Positions 8,419-15,757 of a stretch of DNA of 17,021 nt are shown one piece after another. The DNA lies in contig JADFMW010000029.1 of NCBI GenBank assembly GCA_022563655.1, positions 1 to 17,021 on the forward strand. The letters run 5' to 3'. The stretch's first letter is position 1; the number at the start of each line of letters is the position of its first letter. Source of the DNA: Pseudomonadota bacterium (lineage in GTDB: Bacteria > Pseudomonadota > Alphaproteobacteria > JAAXGF01). A program made the position numbers and the translations under genes. The notes beneath the pieces were generated by a model that ran no database searches, was not told where the DNA came from, and saw only the letters and a program-made list of their open reading frames with translations.

Positions 8419-9867
8419 ATGCCCGCGGTCCCCGCCGATCTGCTCCCCGTGGCGGCCGAGATCTGGCTCGCGCTGGTCGGCATGGCGCTGTTGATGTTCG
8501 GCGCCTTCCGCGGCCACCGCGCGACGCGGCTGATCGCCGGGCTCGCGGTCGGGGCCTTCATCGTCGCCGCCGTGCTCATCATCGGCCCGGCCTCGCGCGC
8601 GACCCTGGCCTTGGGCGGGCTCTTCGTCGTCGACACCTTCGCCGTGTTCATGAAGACACTGGTGCTCATCGGCGCCGCGCTCACGCTCATCATGTCGCTC
8701 GGCTACATCCGGCGCGAGGACATGGAGCGGTTCGAGTTCCCCGTGCTGGTGCTGTTCGCCACCCTGGGCATGATGATGATGGTCTCGGCGAACGATCTGA
8801 TGGCGCTTTACATCGGGCTCGAGCTGCAAAGCCTGTCGCTTTACGTGATCGCCGCCTTCCGGCGCGACTCGCTGCGCTCGACCGAGGCCGGGCTCAAGTA
8901 TTTCGTGCTCGGCGCGCTCGCCTCGGGCATGCTGCTTTACGGCTGCTCGCTGGTCTACGGCTTCACCGGCACCACGCGGTTCGCGGCGCTTGCCGCGCTG
9001 TTCGCCGCCCCGGGCGCCGAGCCGGCGACCGGCGTCGTCGTCGGGCTCGTGTTCATCGCCGCGGGGCTCGCGTTCAAGGTCTCGGCGGTGCCGTTCCACA
9101 TGTGGACGCCGGACGTCTACGAAGGGGCGCCGACCCCGGTCACCGCGTTTTTCTCGGTGGCGCCGAAGATCGCCGCGGTGGCGCTGTTGCTGCGCGTCAT
9201 GATGCAGCCGTTCGGCGGCCTCGAGGCGCAGTGGCAACAGATCGTGGTGTTCATCTCGGTCGCCTCGATGCTGCTCGGCGCGTTTGCCGCGCTGGTGCAG
9301 ACCAACATCAAGCGGCTGATGGCCTACAGCTCGATCGGCCACATCGGCTACGCCCTCCTCGGGCTGGCGGCCGGCACCGAGGCGGGCGTGCGCGGCGTGC
9401 TGATCTACATGGCGATTTATCTGGCCATGAACGTCGGCGCCTTCGGCTGCATCCTGGCGATGCGGCGGCAGGACCGCATGGTCGAGGACATCGATGATCT
9501 CGCCGGGCTGTCGCGCACCCATCCGCTGATGGCGCTGGCGCTCGGCATCTTCATGTTCGCGATGGCGGGCATCCCGCCGCTGGCCGGCTTCTTCGCCAAG
9601 CTCTACGTGTTCCTCGCGGTGATAGAGGCGAAGCTCTACGTGCTTGCCGTGATCGGCGTGCTGAGCAGCGTCGTGGCCGCGTACTATTATCTGCGCATCG
9701 TCAAGATCATGTATTTCGACGAGGCCGCCGACCCGTTCGACCGGCCGATCGGCCGCGAACTCTCGCTGGTGCTCGCGGGCACGGGGGTGTTTACCCTGTT
9801 CTTCTTCGTCTATCCGAGGCCGCTGTTGAGCGTCGCCCAGACCGCGGCGGCGGCGCTGTTTCCGTGA
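8419..9867 (+). CDS. nuoN: NADH-quinone oxidoreductase subunit N
   Basis: NuoN is the antiporter-like subunit nearest to NuoK and the last complex I gene of the operon. It has 482 residues and about 14 transmembrane helices. Conserved elements are Glu135 in LYIGLELQSLSLYVI, Lys220 in AGLAFKVSAVPFHMWTPDVYEGAPTPV, the KRLMAYSSIGHIGYALLGL segment, and the AGIPPLAGFFAKLYVF segment. The ATG at 8419 has AGGGAAG (8405-8411) seven bases upstream and follows nuoM by twelve bases. Its TGA stop overlaps the GTG start of birA, so the complex I transcript probably runs on into the cofactor genes. Confidence 0.97.
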   Translation: MPAVPADLLPVAAEIWLALVGMALLMFGAFRGHRATRLIAGLAVGAFIVAAVLIIGPASRATLALGGLFVVDTFAVFMKTLVLIGAALTLIMSLGYIRREDMERFEFPVLVLFATLGMMMMVSANDLMALYIGLELQSLSLYVIAAFRRDSLRSTEAGLKYFVLGALASGMLLYGCSLVYGFTGTTRFAALAALFAAPGAEPATGVVVGLVFIAAGLAFKVSAVPFHMWTPDVYEGAPTPVTAFFSVAPKIAAVALLLRVMMQPFGGLEAQWQQIVVFISVASMLLGAFAALVQTNIKRLMAYSSIGHIGYALLGLAAGTEAGVRGVLIYMAIYLAMNVGAFGCILAMRRQDRMVEDIDDLAGLSRTHPLMALALGIFMFAMAGIPPLAGFFAKLYVFLAVIEAKLYVLAVIGVLSSVVAAYYYLRIVKIMYFDEAADPFDRPIGRELSLVLAGTGVFTLFFFVYPRPLLSVAQTAAAALFP

Positions 9868-10628
9868 CCACCGGGCCGCAACTGCCGTCGGCCTACCGCT
9901 TGGTGGCGCTCGACGAGATCGACAGCACCAACGACGAGGCCAAGCGGCTGGTCGAGGCGGGCGCCGAGGAGGGCACCCTGGTGTGGGCGCGCGCCCAGCG
10001 GCGCGGCCGGGGCCGGCGCGGCCAGAACTGGGTGTCGCCGCCCGGCAACCTCTATTTTTCATTGGTGCTGCGCCCCGAGTGCCCACCCTTGCAGGCCGCC
10101 CAACTCTCGTTCGTCGCGGCGCTGGCGCTGGCCGACGGGCTCGGCGCCTTTGTCCGCCCGCCGAGCGAGATCGCCTTCAAATGGCCCAACGACGTGCTGC
10201 TCAACCGTCGCAAGGTGGCGGGCATTCTGCTCGAGTCCTCGACGACGACGTCCGAGCGGCTCGACTGGCTGGTCCTCGGCGCCGGCGTGAACATCGTGAG
10301 CGCCCCGGCCGAGACGGCCTTTCCCGCCACCTCGCTCCGCGCCGAGGGCTGCGGCCCGGTCACGGCCGGCGACGTGCTCGAGGCCTTCAGCCGCCATTAC
10401 CTTGCCTGGAGCAAGCGTTGGCGCGAGGACGGCTTCGCGCCGATCCGCCAGGCGTGGCTCCACCGCGTCACCGGCGTCGGCGAGAGGGTGACGGTCAACC
10501 TTGAATCGGAGAAATGGTTCGGCAAGTTCGCCGACCTCGACAGGGTCGGCGCGCTGGTCGTCGAGATGCCGGGCGGCGAGCGGCGCACGGTCAGCGCCGG
10601 CGAGGTATATTTCGGGCCACAGACATGA
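9864..10628 (+). CDS. birA: Biotin--[acetyl-CoA-carboxylase] ligase, catalytic-only form
   Basis: This enzyme activates biotin to biotinyl-5'-AMP and transfers it to the carrier lysine of biotin carboxylases, in the cytoplasm. The 254 residues cover the catalytic and C-terminal domains only. There is no N-terminal winged-helix domain, so it should not act as the biotin-operon repressor as E. coli BirA does. The biotinyl-AMP-binding loop GRGRRGQNW is at residues 48-56. KWPNDVLLNRRKVAGILLE follows at 106-124, including the conserved active-site Lys. The C-terminal SH3-like part with a GERVTV strand is present. The GTG start at 9864 overlaps the nuoN stop (GTGA), and its own stop overlaps coaX. 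The overlaps suggest it is expressed with complex I. Confidence 0.93.
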   Translation: MTTGPQLPSAYRLVALDEIDSTNDEAKRLVEAGAEEGTLVWARAQRRGRGRRGQNWVSPPGNLYFSLVLRPECPPLQAAQLSFVAALALADGLGAFVRPPSEIAFKWPNDVLLNRRKVAGILLESSTTTSERLDWLVLGAGVNIVSAPAETAFPATSLRAEGCGPVTAGDVLEAFSRHYLAWSKRWREDGFAPIRQAWLHRVTGVGERVTVNLESEKWFGKFADLDRVGALVVEMPGGERRTVSAGEVYFGPQT

Positions 10629-11425
10629 CCACGCTCATGACCACGCCGTTCCTGCTGGCCATCGATGCCGGCAACACCAACACCGAGTTCGCCGTCTACG
10701 AAGGCGACGAGCAGCGCGGCCGGTGGCGCGCCACGACCAAGCCCGCGCGCACCTCGGACGAGTACGCCGGCTGGCTCGCCCAACTGATGACGTTGGAGAA
10801 GATCGATCCCGCCCGCATCGGCGACGCCATCCTCTGCACCGTGGTGCCCGAGTGCGAGTTTCACCTGCGCGCTCTGTGCCGAAGCTATTATCGGTGTGAG
10901 CCGCTGATCGTGGATGAGAAAACCGATCTCGGCATCGAGATCGCCGTCGAGCGGCCGAGCGAGGTGGGCGCCGACAGGTTGGTCAACGCCGTCGGCGCCC
11001 ACGGCCGCTATCCGGGGCCGTTGATCATCATTGACTTCGGCACCGCGACCACCTTCGACGTCGTCGACGGCGAGGGGGCCTACCACGGCGGCGCCATCGC
11101 GCCGGGCATCAACCTGTCGCTCGATGCCTTGCACATGGCCGCGGCCAGGTTGCCGCGCGTTGCCGTCGAGCGGCCGCAACGGGTGATCGGCACGGCGACG
11201 ATCCCGGCCATGAAGTCGGGCGTCTACTGGGGCTACGTCGGCCTGATCGAGGGTCTCGTCGCGCGCCTCAAAGAGGAATTCGGAGCGCCGATGACGGTGG
11301 TCGCCACCGGCGGTCTGGCGCCGCTGTTCCGGGCCGCGACGCCGGCGATCGAGCACGTCGACGCCGACCTCACGATGCGCGGTCTGGTCGAGATTTACCG
11401 GCGCAACCGGCGGGGAAGCCGATGA
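10625..11425 (+). CDS. coaX: Type III pantothenate kinase
   Basis: CoaX catalyses the first committed step of coenzyme A synthesis, phosphorylating pantothenate with ATP. The type III family uses a monovalent cation and is not feedback-inhibited by CoA. The 266 residues show the ASKHA-fold signatures: AIDAGNTNTEFAVY at residues 12-25 (phosphate 1 loop with Asp14), GADRLVNAVGAH near the middle (the catalytic Asp), IIDFGTATTFDVV (phosphate 2) and GGAIAPGI. The start is taken as ATG 10625, which overlaps the birA stop as ATGA. A second in-frame ATG at 10637 is possible and would shorten the protein by four residues. The stop overlaps the RNase J start by four bases. Confidence 0.95.
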   Translation: MTTLMTTPFLLAIDAGNTNTEFAVYEGDEQRGRWRATTKPARTSDEYAGWLAQLMTLEKIDPARIGDAILCTVVPECEFHLRALCRSYYRCEPLIVDEKTDLGIEIAVERPSEVGADRLVNAVGAHGRYPGPLIIIDFGTATTFDVVDGEGAYHGGAIAPGINLSLDALHMAAARLPRVAVERPQRVIGTATIPAMKSGVYWGYVGLIEGLVARLKEEFGAPMTVVATGGLAPLFRAATPAIEHVDADLTMRGLVEIYRRNRRGSR

Positions 11426-13101
11426 CCGCCGGCTCCGGGAGCGGGGAGCTCTTGTTCCTGCCGCTCGGCGGGGCCGGCGAGATCGGCATGAACCTCAACC
11501 TCTACTGCTTCGACGGCAAGTGGCTGATGGTCGATCTCGGCATCACCTTCGCCGACGAGACGCTGCCGGGCGTCGAGGTGGTGCTGCCCGATCCGGGCTT
11601 CATCGTCGAGCGCCGCGACGACCTGGTCGGCCTGGTGCTGACCCATGCCCACGAGGATCACCTCGGCGCCGTGCCCTATCTGTGGAACCGGCTGCGCTGC
11701 CCGGTGTACGCAACGCCCTTCGCCGCCGCCGTGCTGCGCCGCAAGCTGGCGCGCGACGGCGCCGCGCCCGGCAGCGAGGACCTCGAGATCACCGAGGTGC
11801 CGCTCGGCGGGCGGTTTCAGCTCGGCCCGTTCGACATCGAGTTCATCTCGCTGACCCATTCGATCCCCGAGCCCAACGCCCTCGCCATCCGCACGCCGGC
11901 GGGCACGGTGCTGCACACCGGCGACTTCAAGATCGATCCCGATCCGCTGGTCGGCGGGGTGACCGACGACGCGGCGCTGCGCCGCTTGGGCGATGACGGC
12001 GTGCTCGCCATGGTGTGCGATTCGACCAACGTGTTCCGGCCCGGCGAATCGGGCTCGGAGGGCGACGTCCGCACCAGCCTCATCGAGCTCGTCGCCGGCC
12101 ATACCGGCCGCGTCGCGGTTGCCTGCTTCGCATCGAACGTGGCGCGCATCAACTCGATTGCGGCGGCGGCCGAGGCGAACGGCCGTCATGTGGCGCTGGT
12201 CGGGCGTTCGCTGTGGCGCATCACCGACGCGGCGCGCGAGACCGGTTACCTCGACGACAATATCGCGTTCCTCAAGGACCGCGAGGCGGCGATGCTGCCG
12301 CCCGACAAGGTGCTCTACCTGTGCACCGGCTGCCAAGGAGAGCCGAGGGCGGCGCTCTCGCGCATCGCCGCCGGCGATCACCGCTACGTCAGCCTGGGAA
12401 AGGGCGACGTGGCGATCTTCTCGTCGAAGATCATTCCCGGCAACGAGCTCGCCATCAACCGGCTGCACAACCGGCTCATCGCGCTTGGCGTCGAGGTCGT
12501 CACCGAGGACGACCACTTCGTCCACGTCTCGGGCCACCCGTGCCGCGGCGAGCTCGCCCAAATGTATCAGTGGGTGCGGCCGCGGATCGCGGTGCCCGTG
12601 CACGGCGAGGCCCGGCACCTGGTCGAGCACGCGCGCTTCGCCCGCTCGCTGCAGGTGCCGCAGTCGGTGGTGGTCGAGAACGGCGACGTGCTGCGTCTCG
12701 CCCCGGGGCCTGTCCAGGTCGTCGACCGGGTGGCGTTCGGCCGCCTGGTCGCCGACGGCAACGCCGTGGTCAGCGCCGAGAGCCCGATCATGCTCACGCG
12801 CCGCCGCCTGATGCACAACGGCGTCGCCTTCGTCACCCTGGCCCTCGACGGCGACGGCCGGCTGCTCGCCGACCCCCGCGTAACCTCCCAGGGTCTGTTC
12901 CATCCGGGCGAGGACGACGAGGAGGAGGCGGTACTGGCCGGGGCGGCCGAAGCCGTGCGCGTCGCCTTCGCGGCGCTGTCGCTCCGCGCCCGCGAAGCCG
13001 ACGAGGTGGTGCGCGAGGCGGTGGTGACGGCGGTGCGGCGGCGCCTCAAGGCGCGGCGCGGCAAGCGCCCGGTGATCGAGGTCCAGATCGTCCGCTTGTA
13101 G
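11422..13101 (+). CDS. rnj: Ribonuclease J (metallo-beta-lactamase / beta-CASP)
   Basis: RNase J is a zinc-dependent 5'-3' exo- and endoribonuclease of mRNA turnover and rRNA maturation, common in alphaproteobacteria alongside RNase E. The 559 residues match the usual length of about 555. The metallo-beta-lactamase motif THAHEDHLG has its ligands at His75, His77, Asp79 and His80. Later motifs are LTHSIPEP (His), HTGDFKID (Asp) and, in the beta-CASP/C-terminal part, HVSGHPCRGEL and PVHGEARHL. The ATG at 11422 overlaps the coaX stop (ATGA). The adjacency to a biotin ligase and a CoA kinase reflects a conserved gene order, not a shared pathway. The stop is followed by a purine-rich stretch and a possible tiny ORF. 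Confidence 0.95.
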   Translation: MTAGSGSGELLFLPLGGAGEIGMNLNLYCFDGKWLMVDLGITFADETLPGVEVVLPDPGFIVERRDDLVGLVLTHAHEDHLGAVPYLWNRLRCPVYATPFAAAVLRRKLARDGAAPGSEDLEITEVPLGGRFQLGPFDIEFISLTHSIPEPNALAIRTPAGTVLHTGDFKIDPDPLVGGVTDDAALRRLGDDGVLAMVCDSTNVFRPGESGSEGDVRTSLIELVAGHTGRVAVACFASNVARINSIAAAAEANGRHVALVGRSLWRITDAARETGYLDDNIAFLKDREAAMLPPDKVLYLCTGCQGEPRAALSRIAAGDHRYVSLGKGDVAIFSSKIIPGNELAINRLHNRLIALGVEVVTEDDHFVHVSGHPCRGELAQMYQWVRPRIAVPVHGEARHLVEHARFARSLQVPQSVVVENGDVLRLAPGPVQVVDRVAFGRLVADGNAVVSAESPIMLTRRRLMHNGVAFVTLALDGDGRLLADPRVTSQGLFHPGEDDEEEAVLAGAAEAVRVAFAALSLRAREADEVVREAVVTAVRRRLKARRGKRPVIEVQIVRL

Positions 13102-13117
13102 GGGCGGGGAGGGGGCT

Positions 13118-13183
13118 ATGATGGCGAGGATGATCGGCGTTTCCGTGATTGCCCCTGATGGCGGGTGGGGACCGGTGCGATGA
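13118..13183 (+). CDS. Possible 21-codon leader ORF upstream of the epimerase gene
   Basis: After RNase J ends at 13101, a strong ribosome binding site (GGGAGGGG, 13107-13114) sits just before two adjacent ATG codons at 13118 and 13121. The frame reads 21 residues (MMARMIGVSVIAPDGGWGPVR) and stops at TGA 13181-13183. That stop overlaps the epimerase ATG at 13180 by four bases, the same ATGA coupling used several times in this cluster. The good ribosome binding site and overlap suggest it may be translated, either as a coupling leader or simply as a relic. The peptide itself resembles nothing I know. It could equally be chance, because the epimerase has its own GGTGGGG at 13164-13170. Confidence 0.3.
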   Translation: MMARMIGVSVIAPDGGWGPVR

Positions 13184-13584
13184 TCGGCCGCCTCAACCAC
13201 GTCGCCATCGTGGTGCCCAATCTTGCCGCGGCGCGCGCGCTCTACCGCGACGTGCTCGGTGCCAAGGTCTCCGAGCCGGTTGACCTGCCCGCCCACGGCG
13301 TCACCACCGTGTTCGTCGAGCTGGCCAACGCCAAGATCGAGCTTCTCCATCCCCTGGGCGAGGACTCGCCGGTGGCGGCGTTCCTCGAGCGCAACCCGGC
13401 GGGCGGCATGCACCACGTCTGCTTCGAGGTCGACGATATTCGCGCCGCGCGCGACCGCCTCGCGGACCAATCGGTACGCGTCCTCGGCGACGGCGAGCCG
13501 CGCATCGGCGCCCACGACAAGCCGGTTCTGTTCCTCGACCCAAAAGACTTCTGCGGCACCCTGATCGAGCTCGAACAGGCTTGA
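13180..13584 (+). CDS. mce: Methylmalonyl-CoA epimerase (VOC superfamily)
   Basis: The enzyme interconverts (2R)- and (2S)-methylmalonyl-CoA, linking propionyl-CoA carboxylase to methylmalonyl-CoA mutase. The 134 residues contain two vicinal-oxygen-chelate repeats. The first strand has LNHVAIVVPNL with a probable metal ligand at His7. NAKIELLHPLGEDSPVAAFLERN is the family signature. GGMHHVCFEVDDI supplies the second His (about 79), PRIGAHDKPVLFLDPKD is the epimerase-specific loop, and TLIELEQ ends the domain with a Glu ligand near 130. ATG 13180 is preferred over the upstream GTG at 13165 because the family starts close to the first VOC strand and a GGTGGGG ribosome binding site lies at 13164-13170. 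It follows RNase J by 78 bases. Confidence 0.92.
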   Translation: MIGRLNHVAIVVPNLAAARALYRDVLGAKVSEPVDLPAHGVTTVFVELANAKIELLHPLGEDSPVAAFLERNPAGGMHHVCFEVDDIRAARDRLADQSVRVLGDGEPRIGAHDKPVLFLDPKDFCGTLIELEQA

Positions 13585-13587
13585 GCG

Positions 13588-13830
13588 GTGGACCCGTTCG
13601 GCGCCCTGATCATCTTCGTGATCACCTGGTGGCTGGTGTTCTTCATGACGTTGCCGTTTGGCGTGCGCGTGCCCGACGAGCCCGAGCCCGGCCACGCGCC
13701 GAGCGCGCCCGAGCGGCCGCGGGTGGCGCTCAAGGCCGCCATCACCACGGCGATCGCCGTGTCGATCACCGGCCTCGTCGCCGCCGCCGTCGAGTACGAC
13801 ATCATTTCCTTCCGCGAGTGGGTCGAGTAG
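13588..13830 (+). CDS. DUF1467 family small membrane protein
   Basis: This 80-residue membrane protein has no known function. It has two hydrophobic helices, at residues about 5-24 and 49-68. Between them lies a short Pro/Glu-rich loop including VPDEPEPGHAPSAPERPRV. The first helix with ITWWLVFFMTLPFGVR is the recognisable signature of DUF1467, a family found next to the epimerase and RNase J genes in alphaproteobacteria. The start is GTG at 13588, three bases after the epimerase stop, so it is probably co-translated from the same message. The assignment rests on the motif and context recalled from the family, not on a search. Confidence 0.85.
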   Translation: MDPFGALIIFVITWWLVFFMTLPFGVRVPDEPEPGHAPSAPERPRVALKAAITTAIAVSITGLVAAAVEYDIISFREWVE

Positions 13831-13832
13831 CG

Positions 13833-14366
13833 GTGAGCTACTGCGCGTCCGCCTCCGGCCACCCCGATCACGGTCCCTACCACGATACCGAGTACGGCTT
13901 TCCCCTCGGCGAAGACAGGGCGCTGTTCGAGCGCCTGATGCTCGAGATCAACCAGGCCGGGCTGTCGTGGCTGACGGTGCTGCGAAAGCGCGCCGCCTTC
14001 CACGCGGCCTACGCCGGCTTCGACATCGACGCCGTGGCCGGCTTCGGCGCCGCCGACCGCGCGCGCCTGCTCGCCGACGCCGGCATCATCCGCAACCGGC
14101 GCAAGGTCGACGCGGCGATCGAGAACGCGCGGCGCCTGGTCGCCATCCGCGCCAACCACGGCTCGTTTTCCGCCTGGCTCGACGCCCACCACCCGCTGAC
14201 GATCGAGGCGTGGCTCGCGCTGTTTTGCAAAACCTTCGTCTTCACCGGGCCCGAGATCGTCCGCGAGTTCCTGCTCAGCACCGGCTACCTGCCCGGCGCG
14301 CACGAGGAAAGCTGCCCGGTCTTCGCCCGCATCGCCGCCCTCGACCCGCCGTGGATGCGGGGGTAG
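13833..14366 (+). CDS. tag: DNA-3-methyladenine glycosylase I, divergent subfamily
   Basis: Tag excises 3-methyladenine from alkylated DNA to start base-excision repair. The 177 residues begin at GTG 13833, three bases after the DUF1467 stop. Landmarks align with E. coli Tag numbering: Cys4 and His17 (YCAS...YHDTEYG), the catalytic Glu38 and Trp46 in LEINQAGLSWL, the RLLADAGIIRNRRKVDAAIENA helix-hairpin-helix region, and a C-terminal HEESC that supplies the second His/Cys pair of the zinc site. It differs from classical Tag in lacking the Trp after Cys4, in having EYG for EWG, and in a shortened region before KTFVFTGPEIV. I believe this is a recognised divergent Tag subfamily, but that is recalled, not searched. 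Longer upstream frames overlap DUF1467 and are not credible. Confidence 0.88.
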   Translation: MSYCASASGHPDHGPYHDTEYGFPLGEDRALFERLMLEINQAGLSWLTVLRKRAAFHAAYAGFDIDAVAGFGAADRARLLADAGIIRNRRKVDAAIENARRLVAIRANHGSFSAWLDAHHPLTIEAWLALFCKTFVFTGPEIVREFLLSTGYLPGAHEESCPVFARIAALDPPWMRG

Positions 14367-14395
14367 GGGCAGTGGCGAAGAGACGGGGTCGGCGA

Positions 14396-14424
14396 TTGCG
14401 GGCCTGTCGAACCTGTCCTAACCT
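14396..14424 (+). promoter_or_regulatory. Weak candidate promoter before the HtrA-like gene
   Basis: TTGCGG (14396-14401) and TAACCT (14419-14424) are separated by 17 bases. The second lies in CCTAACCT, which partly resembles the GCTANAWC -10 element of alphaproteobacterial housekeeping promoters. The 102-base gap is the largest since the start of the tag gene cluster and would be a natural place for a new transcript. Each hexamer matches the consensus at only about half its positions, so this is a guess. Confidence 0.22.
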
Positions 14425-14468
14425 AAAGCGGTGCCCTCGGGTTTCCCGGTTCGCGAAAGGTTTGACCG

Positions 14469-15446
14469 ATGACAGAGATGGGTGACTGGGAATTTCCCGG
14501 GGAGGCGCAGCCCAAGGCGGACGAGGTCGCGTTCGATCTGGACAGGACCTTGTCTTCCGTCCTGTCTCTGCGGTCGAAGATCCCCGACGACGCGTTCACC
14601 GCGGCCATGCTGGGTACCGCGCGTGACGGGAACGGCGTCGTGATCGGTGGCGACGGCCTGGTTCTGACGATCGGCTATCTGCTCACCGAAGCGGAGACGG
14701 TGTGGCTGGTGTCAGGCGAAGGCACGGCCACCCCGGCCCACGTCGTCGGTTACGACCAGTCGAGCGGATTCGGTCTTGCGCAAGCCTTGGGACGGCTCGA
14801 TGCCCCGGTGATGGAGCTCGGCACGTCCCGGGAGTCGAAGGTCGGGGACGAGGTCATCGTTGCCGGACACGGCGGCCGCCGGCACGCGCTGAAAGCCCGC
14901 GTCATTTCCAAGCGCGAATTCGCGGGCTACTGGGAGTACGTCCTCGACGAGGCGATATTCACGGTGCCGCCGCACCCTCTCTGGGGCGGGGCGGCCCTGA
15001 TCGGGCCGGACGGCAGGCTGCAGGGCATCGGTTCGCTGTTCGTCCAGGAGGCGGACGAGCAAGGAACGTCGCGCGAGGGCAATATGTTCGTGCCGATCGA
15101 TCTGCTGCTACCAATTCTCGATGACCTGCAGAAGTATGGCAAAGTCGACCGACCGCCGCGTTCGTGGCTCGGGATGTACGCGACGGAAGCGGAGGGAGAC
15201 CTCGTCGTGGCGGGGCTGGCAAAAGGCGCCCCGGCCGATCAGGCGGATCTCCGGGTCGGGGACATCGTTCTGAAGGTTGCCGACGCGCCCACCATCGACC
15301 TCGCGGACATGTTTCGCCGGATCTGGGCGCTCGGGCCGGTGGGGACGGTCATCCCGTTGACCGTCTCGCGCGACGGCCACGAGCTGAGGATAGATGTGCG
15401 CTCGGCCGATCGTAACGAGTTTCTCAAGTCGCCCGGCCTGCATTAG
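14469..15446 (+). CDS. HtrA/S1C-like protein with PDZ domain, catalytic triad apparently lost
   Basis: The 325-residue protein has the layout of a DegP/HtrA serine protease: a chymotrypsin-like domain at about residues 45-225 and one PDZ domain at about 232-316 (SWLGMYATEAEGDLVV...GDIVLKV...GTVIPLTVSRDG). The triad positions look dead. GNGVVIGGDGLVLTIGYLL aligns with the strand that normally ends in TNNHV, giving Tyr70 instead of His. YDQSSGFGLAQAL puts Gly100 where the Asp should be. HPLWGGAAL replaces GNSGGPL, with Trp172 at the Ser site. There is no signal peptide or membrane helix, so it is probably cytoplasmic, unlike most HtrA proteins. The ATG at 14469 has GAAAGG eight bases upstream. 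I think similar proteins occur in other alphaproteobacteria. A binding or scaffold role is inference. Confidence 0.8.
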   Translation: MTEMGDWEFPGEAQPKADEVAFDLDRTLSSVLSLRSKIPDDAFTAAMLGTARDGNGVVIGGDGLVLTIGYLLTEAETVWLVSGEGTATPAHVVGYDQSSGFGLAQALGRLDAPVMELGTSRESKVGDEVIVAGHGGRRHALKARVISKREFAGYWEYVLDEAIFTVPPHPLWGGAALIGPDGRLQGIGSLFVQEADEQGTSREGNMFVPIDLLLPILDDLQKYGKVDRPPRSWLGMYATEAEGDLVVAGLAKGAPADQADLRVGDIVLKVADAPTIDLADMFRRIWALGPVGTVIPLTVSRDGHELRIDVRSADRNEFLKSPGLH

Positions 15447-15728
15447 CCGCGGACCGGCCCGGATTTCTCTCCACGTCTTGTTCGCGGGTTGTTTGCGGGG
15501 CGTCCTTGGCGGCATCGCCGCGCTCAAAGCCTCGACTCCCGCCAACATGTGACAATGGACTTGGCTACGACAGCTATCGCGGGACGGCGTTAGGAACTCC
15601 GGAAGGCTTTGGATTGCCACCCTAGCGTCTCATGTTGGGGCATGAGCGGTTCATTGACTGACACGGCCCCCACGCCGGCGGCCCCGCTGCGTTCCCGCGA
15701 GCCCCGGATGACGGCGCCAAAAAAAACC
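15447..15728 (+). other. Non-coding gap upstream of the tetR promoter
   Basis: No convincing gene was found on either strand. A minus-strand frame of about 100 codons that runs into the start of tetR has no ribosome binding site of note and unlikely composition. The stretch contains a short GC hairpin (GCGGC/GCCGC arms, 15509-15521) and an 18-base inverted repeat at 15629-15646. No clear rho-independent terminator follows the HtrA-like gene. An A-run at 15720-15726 precedes the -35 box of the tetR promoter. Confidence 0.5.
15629..15646. repeat. 18-base inverted repeat, CTCATG-N6-CATGAG
   Basis: Perfect 6-base arms CTCATG (15629-15634) and CATGAG (15641-15646) flank the 6-base centre TTGGGG. 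It has the same 6-6-6 spacing as the TetR palindromes further right but a different sequence. It lies about 83 bases upstream of the tetR -35 box. It may be a second protein-binding site or a small hairpin. Chance cannot be excluded. Confidence 0.35.
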
Positions 15729-15757
15729 TTGACAGCCCGGTAAGCGCAACTTAATGT
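15729..15757 (+). promoter_or_regulatory. Sigma70-type promoter of the tetR gene
   Basis: A perfect TTGACA (15729-15734) is followed after exactly 17 bases by TAATGT (15752-15757). A start site would be expected near 15764, inside the palindromic operator, so repressor binding should block transcription initiation. This is the clearest promoter in the window. Confidence 0.65.

Noticed and set aside
6388..10086. A very long minus-strand open frame (over 1200 codons) opposite nuoL-birA
   Set aside because: The translation is dominated by Arg, His, Gln, Asp and Glu with no family motif. This is what the antisense of GC-rich membrane-protein genes looks like, and the plus-strand genes are unambiguous.
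11395..13695. Minus-strand open frame of about 766 codons opposite RNase J and the epimerase
   Set aside because: It is the antisense shadow of recognised genes, with repeated charged residues and no domain signature.
15720..15726. A-run before the tetR -35 box as the end of a minus-strand terminator
   Set aside because: On the minus strand the T-run would precede, not follow, the GC-rich GGCGCC, so the order is wrong for a terminator.
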